A stretch of DNA of 7,355 bases from Fidelibacterota bacterium (GTDB taxonomy: Bacteria; Fidelibacterota; Marinisomatia; Marinisomatales; CAZVFT01): contig JACNLN010000024.1 of the NCBI GenBank assembly GCA_014381485.1, positions 1 through 7,355 on the forward strand, in the 5' to 3' direction. The notes under the pieces were generated by a model, which was given only the letters and a program-made list of their open reading frames with translations, searched no databases and had not been told where the DNA came from. Shown here piece by piece: positions 4,817 to 7,355 of this stretch. The stretch's first letter is position 1, and each line of letters opens with the position of its first letter. Both the position numbers and the translations under genes were made by a program.

Positions 4817-6334
4817 ATGAAAATGGATATAAAAAAATCAGTCGTTATTTCTGCTTCTATTATTATGGTGGCTCTTGTTCTTGTAAATATCATTAGTCGG
4901 AACTGGTTCATTCGGTTTGATCTGACAGAAAATAAGATGTACTCCCTATCAGAATCAAGCCGTTCAGTAGTAAATAAAATCGATGACCTTCTGACGATGA
5001 AGGTTTACTTCTCAAATAACCTCCCTGGCAAGTATGGAAACAACCGCCGTTATCTCCAGGATATTCTCGAGGAATATGTAGCTTATTCTAATAGTAATAT
5101 TCGATTTGAGTTTTATCAGCCAGAGTCGGATGAAGAATTGGGAAAGGAGGCTCAGAAATCTGGTATACAACCGGTACAGGTACAGGTCATTGAAAAAGAT
5201 AGGCTGGAAGTGAAAAAGGTTTATATGGGGATGGTGATCCTTTACGAGGATCAGCGAGAGATTATTCCTCTTATCCAAACCACTACGGGTCTTGAGTATG
5301 AAATCACTACTAAGATTAAAAAGGTAGTGGAGAAAGATAAAAAGATCGTAGCCATCGCCAAGACAGATAGCCGTGATCTCAGTACCCAGAATGTTGAAAC
5401 ACTCCTGAGACAGCGTTATCAGGTGCGTAATATTAATCTTGCGAATAAAGTTCCTGACGATGTAGATGTGATTTTAGTGAGTGGTGTAGAAGATTCCCTC
5501 TCGGAGGATGTGAGGAAAAACCTAAAACAATTTGTCTCACGTGGTGGAAATGTGTTTATTTCCCAAAATCGAGTCAAAGTTGAGCTTCAGAAACAACAGG
5601 CAGACGTTATTAATTCGGATATTTTTGACCTTCTTAAAAAGTATGGCTTTTACCTGGCAGATAACCTTGTATTAGACCGAACCTGTGGACATGTCTCTGT
5701 ACAGCAAAACATGGGGTTTATTCGGATGAATGTCCCAATGGAATATCCATTTATCCCTATCATTCGATCGTTTAATCAGGATGAACCTCTCGTTAACGGA
5801 CTGGAACAATGCCAGCTAATTTTTGCAAGCGAAATTCAACTTGATTCTATACCTGATAGCAGTAATGTTACAATAATACCGTTAATGACAACATCTGATC
5901 ATTCATCTACAATGTCTGGATACTTCAACTTAAATCCCGATCCTAAAATGAATCCATCCTTGACCCGGTTGAACCAACCAAGAAAAACGGTAGCTGCTCG
6001 ATCAGAAATTATGGATGAAGAGACCGGGTTAATAAGTCAAATGATCCTGGTATCTGACTCTCGCTTTCTGTTAGATAGCGGTGGAGGTGCAATGGCAGAA
6101 AATCATATATTTTTAATGAACGCCGTGGACTTCCTTATGGGTGACAGAGAGCTCATTGCTCTTCGTTCTAGAGAGATCACAAACCGTCCTCTTAAGGAAA
6201 TCACCGACAGTGCTAAAAAACGATGGAAATGGGCAAACATAATTTTACCCTCTCTCCTGATTATTAGCTTTGGAATATTTCGAATGAAACGTCAATCGAA
6301 ACGATCGAAAATGCTGGAGGAGATGTATGACTAA
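4817..6334 (+). CDS. gldG: GldG-like ABC transporter auxiliary protein (Gldg/IFT52-type domain)
   Basis: This 505-residue protein is anchored by an N-terminal membrane helix (about 8-27) and a C-terminal one (about 470-488), with a large domain between them that is probably extracytoplasmic and a short basic cytoplasmic tail. Directly after the first helix comes FIRFDLTENKMYSLSESS (31-48), a hallmark of GldG and its relatives. The middle contains DVDVILVSGVEDSLSEDVRKN and then a KQFVSRGGNVFISQ stretch, the GATase-like fold of the Gldg/IFT52 family, but without obvious catalytic residues. Such proteins accompany GldA/GldF ATPase-permease pairs; in gliding Bacteroidota the trio is needed for motility, but homologues also occur in non-gliders and their biochemical role is not known. 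The start is ATG 4817, 2 nt after the permease stop codon. The 3' end overlaps the next gene by 8 bp. Confidence 0.85.
   Translation: MKMDIKKSVVISASIIMVALVLVNIISRNWFIRFDLTENKMYSLSESSRSVVNKIDDLLTMKVYFSNNLPGKYGNNRRYLQDILEEYVAYSNSNIRFEFYQPESDEELGKEAQKSGIQPVQVQVIEKDRLEVKKVYMGMVILYEDQREIIPLIQTTTGLEYEITTKIKKVVEKDKKIVAIAKTDSRDLSTQNVETLLRQRYQVRNINLANKVPDDVDVILVSGVEDSLSEDVRKNLKQFVSRGGNVFISQNRVKVELQKQQADVINSDIFDLLKKYGFYLADNLVLDRTCGHVSVQQNMGFIRMNVPMEYPFIPIIRSFNQDEPLVNGLEQCQLIFASEIQLDSIPDSSNVTIIPLMTTSDHSSTMSGYFNLNPDPKMNPSLTRLNQPRKTVAARSEIMDEETGLISQMILVSDSRFLLDSGGGAMAENHIFLMNAVDFLMGDRELIALRSREITNRPLKEITDSAKKRWKWANIILPSLLIISFGIFRMKRQSKRSKMLEEMYD
6316..6322 (+). promoter_or_regulatory. Ribosome binding site of the DUF4340-like gene
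   Basis: GGAGGAG inside the 3' end of the GldG-like gene lies 4 nt before ATG 6327. The in-frame ATG at 6339 would be 16 nt away, so the earlier start is favoured. Confidence 0.65.
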
Positions 6335-6893
6335 GAATATGAAAATCCTACTTGGGGTAGTAGTTATTCTAATTATTTTATTTTTAATCAACTATATGGG
6401 TCAGAAGAAACACACTACTCAATCTGAAAACCTTTTTACTTGTAATCCAGATGATGTTTTCAACATTATTATTGAAGAAGAGGGAGAAAAATTAGAAATT
6501 GTCAGGATAGATACAATTTGGCAGATTGTAGGACATGACTCACTGGAAATTAAAAGAAGACAGGTAGATAATTTTTTTACCAATGTTTTCACCACAAAAC
6601 TTCAGTCTATTATTTCAAGAAATCCAGAGAAATGGGCTATATATTCGGTGGATGATTCCACTGGAACTTTTTTAACTCTTTTAAATGATACAGGCGATAC
6701 GTTGAATAGAGTTATATTTGGTCGTTCCAAGTCTAATTATAGCCGTAATTATGTAAGGATCGGCGATGATCTAAATGTCTATCAAACCAATTCAAACGTC
6801 ATACACCAACTTCAAACTCGACCCACTTATTGGGGTGAAAAGCCAAAACCACCAGAACCTGAAGAGAAAGTAGATACGACCCCTGTGGAATAA
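6327..6893 (+). CDS. Membrane-anchored DUF4340-like protein
   Basis: This 188-residue protein has one N-terminal membrane helix (about 7-24) and then a domain expected outside the cytoplasm. The features resemble DUF4340: a repeated pattern of W-x-I after a beta strand (DTIWQIVG), D/S-rich turns, KLQSIISRNPEKWAIYSVDD, then VIFGRSKSNYSRNYVRIGDDLNVYQ split by short loops, and PTYWGEK near the end. DUF4340 proteins commonly sit next to GldG-like genes; many contain more than one copy of the repeat, whereas only one is seen here. The C-terminus (about 172-188) is a proline- and glutamate-rich tail, likely disordered. It overlaps the upstream gene by 8 bp (ATGACTAA), so it is probably translated together with it and works in the same transporter complex. 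No enzymatic motif is visible. The function is unknown, and the family call is from memory of motifs. Confidence 0.72.
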   Translation: MTKNMKILLGVVVILIILFLINYMGQKKHTTQSENLFTCNPDDVFNIIIEEEGEKLEIVRIDTIWQIVGHDSLEIKRRQVDNFFTNVFTTKLQSIISRNPEKWAIYSVDDSTGTFLTLLNDTGDTLNRVIFGRSKSNYSRNYVRIGDDLNVYQTNSNVIHQLQTRPTYWGEKPKPPEPEEKVDTTPVE

Positions 6894-6895
6894 TT

Positions 6896-6912
6896 GTTAA
6901 ACTTAGTTTAAC
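6896..6912 (+). terminator. Weak hairpin after the ABC operon
   Basis: GTTAAAC-TTA-GTTTAAC is a perfect 7-bp inverted repeat starting 3 nt after the stop codon of the last operon gene. It is followed by CCCTTTAAA rather than a clean T run, and the loop is only 3 nt, so it may be a weak terminator, an mRNA-end stabiliser or chance. Confidence 0.35.
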
Positions 6913-7061
6913 CCTTTAAATAACTCGGTATTTCTTAATCTTTATAGAACCGGTACGTCAAGGAAATAATTATTAAAAAATAATACTAGATAGGGCGGGC
7001 TGAAATTATTATAACATAAGTTCCTGCATTTACATTTGTGGGGATATTTATGTATAGAAAT
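6913..7061. other. Convergent intergenic spacer
   Basis: This stretch lies between the 3' ends of the ABC operon and the PilZ gene. It is mostly AT-rich with one GC-richer patch, GGGCGGGC, near 6993-7000. No reading frame or strong terminator for the PilZ side was found. Confidence 0.6.
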
Positions 7062-7343
7062 TTATTCGTGGATGAACCGACCTTTTTCGTACATAAATTT
7101 AAATCCGTATTCCATTCCCCCTTTGGTTTTTTTTGCCCAGATGAGTTGAGCTTCATGTTGTTGTAGAGTACCTTCGACTTCCCTGTTCATCCGCATTTTG
7201 AGGGGCTTTTCCGTGATTACGCGAATACCACTCTCAGATATATCAACTGATTTTGCTATGGTAATATCAGAACCAATAATTAGTTTCACTTGAATAGGCT
7301 TCCTCTCTGTCCTTCGTTTTTCAGCATATTCACTTTTACTCAT
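7062..7343 (-). CDS. Single-domain PilZ protein, probable c-di-GMP receptor
   Basis: This 93-residue soluble protein is a stand-alone PilZ domain. The two parts of the c-di-GMP binding signature are intact: R10-x-x-x-R14 (in KRRTERKPI) and D34-x-S-x-x-G39 (DISESG), followed by the beta-strand pattern expected of the barrel, with QLIWAKKTKGGMEYGFKF near the end, where the glycine-rich turn and W are typical. PilZ proteins bind cyclic di-GMP and transmit the signal to partners in motility, secretion or surface polysaccharide production; the partner cannot be told from this sequence. The start at 7343 is very well supported by AGGAGGTGA upstream. It is convergent with the transporter operon, so co-transcription with it is not possible; its own operon would lie beyond the window edge. 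There is no sign of an effector domain or membrane segment. Confidence 0.88.
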   Translation of the reverse strand: MSKSEYAEKRRTERKPIQVKLIIGSDITIAKSVDISESGIRVITEKPLKMRMNREVEGTLQQHEAQLIWAKKTKGGMEYGFKFMYEKGRFIHE

Positions 7344-7346
7344 ATA

Positions 7347-7355
7347 TCACCTCCT
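7347..7355 (-). promoter_or_regulatory. Near-perfect ribosome binding site of the PilZ gene
   Basis: AGGAGGTGA on the minus strand matches the anti-SD end of 16S rRNA almost completely. Its AGGAGG core is 6 nt before ATG 7343. It touches the window edge, so the context upstream cannot be seen. Confidence 0.8.

Noticed and set aside
5012..5278. Minus-strand frame within the GldG-like gene
   Set aside because: Antisense to the conserved domain; the hydrophobic composition is explained by reversed codons.
6962..6985. AT-only inverted repeat TTATT-AAAA-AATAA in the convergent spacer
   Set aside because: No G-C pairs and no T tail; likely a composition effect.
7029..7058. Plus-strand TTTACA-N18-TATAGA promoter-like pair
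   Set aside because: It would point antisense into the PilZ gene and scores no better than chance in AT-rich DNA.

Overview
The window looks like chromosomal DNA of an AT-rich bacterium of the FCB group (Bacteroidota, Ignavibacteria, Calditrichota, Neomarinimicrobiota and relatives). Three things point there. The primary sigma factor is compact (278 aa), lacks region 1.1 and ends in the 'SRSKLLRNYLG'-type tail seen in that group. The hexose-phosphate mutase has the GEGNGG and RKSNTEP motif pair common there. There is also an operon resembling the Gld ABC transporter. Good Shine-Dalgarno (SD) sequences precede most genes, which is unlike core Bacteroidota, so a sister phylum seems more likely. 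This placement is inference from remembered families, not from a search.

Layout: positions 91-1440 (minus) encode a GlmM/phosphomannomutase-type enzyme. Positions 1513-1538 hold a strong hairpin terminator that closes a two-gene minus-strand operon, housekeeping sigma factor (1749-2585) followed by ribosomal protein bS21 (1568-1729). The bS21 gene is short and starts with GTG, so it is easily missed. Positions 2586-3163 are a gene-free divergent region of about 580 bp. It holds a probable sigma-gene promoter, inverted repeats that could form a structured RNA or operator, a CACGAAT repeat and a GC-richer hairpin segment.

Positions 3164-6893 (plus) form a tight four-gene operon: ABC ATPase (GldA-like), six-helix ABC-2 permease (GldF-like), membrane-anchored GldG-like auxiliary protein and a DUF4340-like membrane-anchored protein. 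Two junctions are 8-bp ATGNNTAA overlaps and the third is a 2-bp gap, so the products are probably made in a coupled way and act as one envelope complex. Its substrate cannot be read from the sequence. Positions 7062-7343 (minus) encode a small, apparently binding-competent PilZ (c-di-GMP) protein, convergent with the operon, with a near-perfect SD at the window edge.

No CRISPR array, transposase, tRNA or rRNA was seen. The most notable items are the sigma-bS21 pair, the GldAFG-DUF4340 operon, and the unexplained inverted repeats in the 2.6-3.1 kb gap.
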